A stretch of DNA of 64,000 bases from Mesorhizobium sp. Its GTDB lineage: Bacteria; Pseudomonadota; Alphaproteobacteria; Rhizobiales; Rhizobiaceae. Of the stretch, positions 63,032 to 64,000 are shown piece after piece; position 1 is the stretch's first letter; every line of letters starts with the position of its first letter. A program made the translations under genes and the position numbers. The notes beneath the pieces were generated by a model. The model saw nothing but the letters and a program-made list of their open reading frames with translations, did no database searches and was not told where the DNA came from. The DNA lies in NCBI GenBank assembly GCA_004963905.1, contig SUGL01000034.1:1-64000 (forward strand). Reading direction: 5' to 3'.

Positions 63032-64000
63032 GATCAAAGGGATTCACAGGGTCAAGCGCAAGCAGGCGAATGGATCCATCAAGGTCCATTACTACGCCTG
63101 GCGTGGTGGCCCGGCCATGCTCTCGCAGCCGGGCACCGAGGCCTTCATGGCGGAACACGTCCGGCTAAAGGAGAAGGCGGGCGAGTTCGTCAGGACGGTC
63201 GCCACGCTGGAGACCTTGATCGCCGAGTTCACCGGACCCGAGGATGATCGCAACGCTGACTTCCTGGCTCTCGCCGAGTCCACACGGGTCGATCACCTCT
63301 ATGCCCACACGCTGATTCTGAAGGAATGGCCCAATCTGCCGATCAAGCTGACTCAGATGCGTGGCTTCAAGGGCGAGATCAAGAAATGGCACAGGAGCAT
63401 GCGCGCCAACCCGCGCAAGGCCGACAAGGCGCTGTTCTCGCTGTCCAAGCTATTCTCCTACGCGCTCGGCAATGAGCGGGCGGAGATCGACAAAAACCCC
63501 TGCACCGGCATCGAACGTCTCTACCAAGGATCCAGAAAGGAATATCTCTGGTCGGCCGAGCAGATAGCCTTGGTTCGCGAAAAGCTCGAGCCGCATCTGC
63601 TGCTACCTTTCGAGATCGCACTCGCCACGGGCCAGCGTCAGGGAGATATCCTCTCCCTGACCTGGCAGCAGTGGGACGGCATCTACCTGATGTTCGACCA
63701 GTCGAAAACCGGCAGGAAGCTGAAGGTCAAGGCCAACTCGCGGTTGAAGGCGATGCTCGACGAGCTGCTGCCCAAAAACAAGGACAAGCTGCGGGTCTGC
63801 CTCAATTCCCGCAGCCGGCCATGGACCAAGGACGGCTTCAAGACGTCATGGGGCAAAGAGGTTAAGACCGCCCTCAAGATTGGCGTCACCTTTCACGATC
63901 TGCGGGGCACGTTCATCTGCGAGCGCGCTCGTGAAGGCTCCTCGATCGAGGACATCGCACGTATCTCCGGTCACTCAATGGCCGAGGTCAAGTCGGTCCT
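63015..64000 (+). CDS. Tyrosine-recombinase integrase (runs off the window)
   Basis: From GTG 63015 with GGAGG seven bases upstream; 328 residues are visible and the C terminus lies beyond 64000. The N terminus is basic (KIKGIHRVKRKQANG) with YYAWRGGP, a DNA-binding sheet. The core domain spans about 60-165. The catalytic half shows TGQRQGDILSL (Arg I), K in the following beta hairpin (SKTGRK), HDLRGTF (His-xx-Arg) and SGHS; the Tyr is still to come. It should recombine at the tRNA-Arg 3' end. Its direction, out of the island toward the expected intact tRNA, is typical. Confidence 0.92.
   Translation, partial: MGVVVKIKGIHRVKRKQANGSIKVHYYAWRGGPAMLSQPGTEAFMAEHVRLKEKAGEFVRTVATLETLIAEFTGPEDDRNADFLALAESTRVDHLYAHTLILKEWPNLPIKLTQMRGFKGEIKKWHRSMRANPRKADKALFSLSKLFSYALGNERAEIDKNPCTGIERLYQGSRKEYLWSAEQIALVREKLEPHLLLPFEIALATGQRQGDILSLTWQQWDGIYLMFDQSKTGRKLKVKANSRLKAMLDELLPKNKDKLRVCLNSRSRPWTKDGFKTSWGKEVKTALKIGVTFHDLRGTFICERAREGSSIEDIARISGHSMAEVKSV

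Overview
The window looks like most of one integrated genomic island in an alphaproteobacterium, probably of the order Rhizobiales. This rests on a Ros/MucR-type zinc-finger regulator, a rhizobial-style adenylate cyclase with TolB_N-like and TPR parts, a conserved hypothetical of the kind common in rhizobia, and the generally high G+C. At the left edge (66-114, minus strand) is only the 3' half of a tRNA-Arg (anticodon TCT), starting at the anticodon stem. At the right edge (63015 to the window end, plus strand) is a tyrosine integrase preceded by a small gene, two tandem excisionase-type genes and an older integrase fragment. The simplest reading is that the island entered a tRNA-Arg gene, that 66-114 is the left attachment site, and that the restored tRNA lies just beyond 64000. 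I see no rRNA, intact tRNA, CRISPR array, relaxase or conjugation genes.

Layout. 0.9-4.4 kb: a nuclease-like protein, a damaged partner ORF, a HEPN-like protein and a coupled pair of membrane proteins. 4.6-7.2 kb: an SF1 (UvrD-like) helicase. 7.4-18.3 kb: a WYL-domain repressor divergent from a plus-strand cluster of a TM0106-type RecB nuclease/helicase fusion, a small DUF4258-like protein, RmuC and a 1,470-residue GHKL ATPase with a C-terminal DUF3883-like domain. 18.4-32.4 kb: a two-armed restriction-type conflict system. The minus arm encodes an ankyrin/sigma-70 fusion, a MORC-like GHKL ATPase, a Z1 helicase, a DUF4420 PD-(D/E)XK protein, an AIPR protein, a stand-alone EcoRII N-terminal domain and an HNH endonuclease. 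The plus arm encodes a Dcm-type methyltransferase with its own HTH, Vsr, and full-length EcoRII. Four-base stop/start overlaps tie most of these genes together.

32.5-50 kb is a more AT-rich mix: a GIY-YIG pseudogene, two hypotheticals, a MucR/Ros regulator, an exported astacin-type metalloprotease, a TIR-TM-TPR protein, an autotransporter barrel, and a block (41.0-49.9 kb) bounded by two small exported paralogues pointing toward each other. That block holds an exported trypsin, a Ser/Thr kinase, an FHA-TM-trypsin protein and a large protein with a cyclic-nucleotide-binding domain, Crp-like HTH, SLOG-like part and decayed cyclase. Both flanking paralogues carry the same doubled TTGCGCAA motif at the same distance upstream. 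I regard this as the best candidate for an undescribed system.

50-62.8 kb is gene-poor and decayed: a truncated IS256-family transposase, a coiled-coil hypothetical, an adenylate cyclase, a truncated CadC-like regulator divergent from a small exported protein, and long non-coding stretches. Within those lie several copies of a palindrome, GCATTA-N6-TAATG, and other AT-rich inverted repeats.
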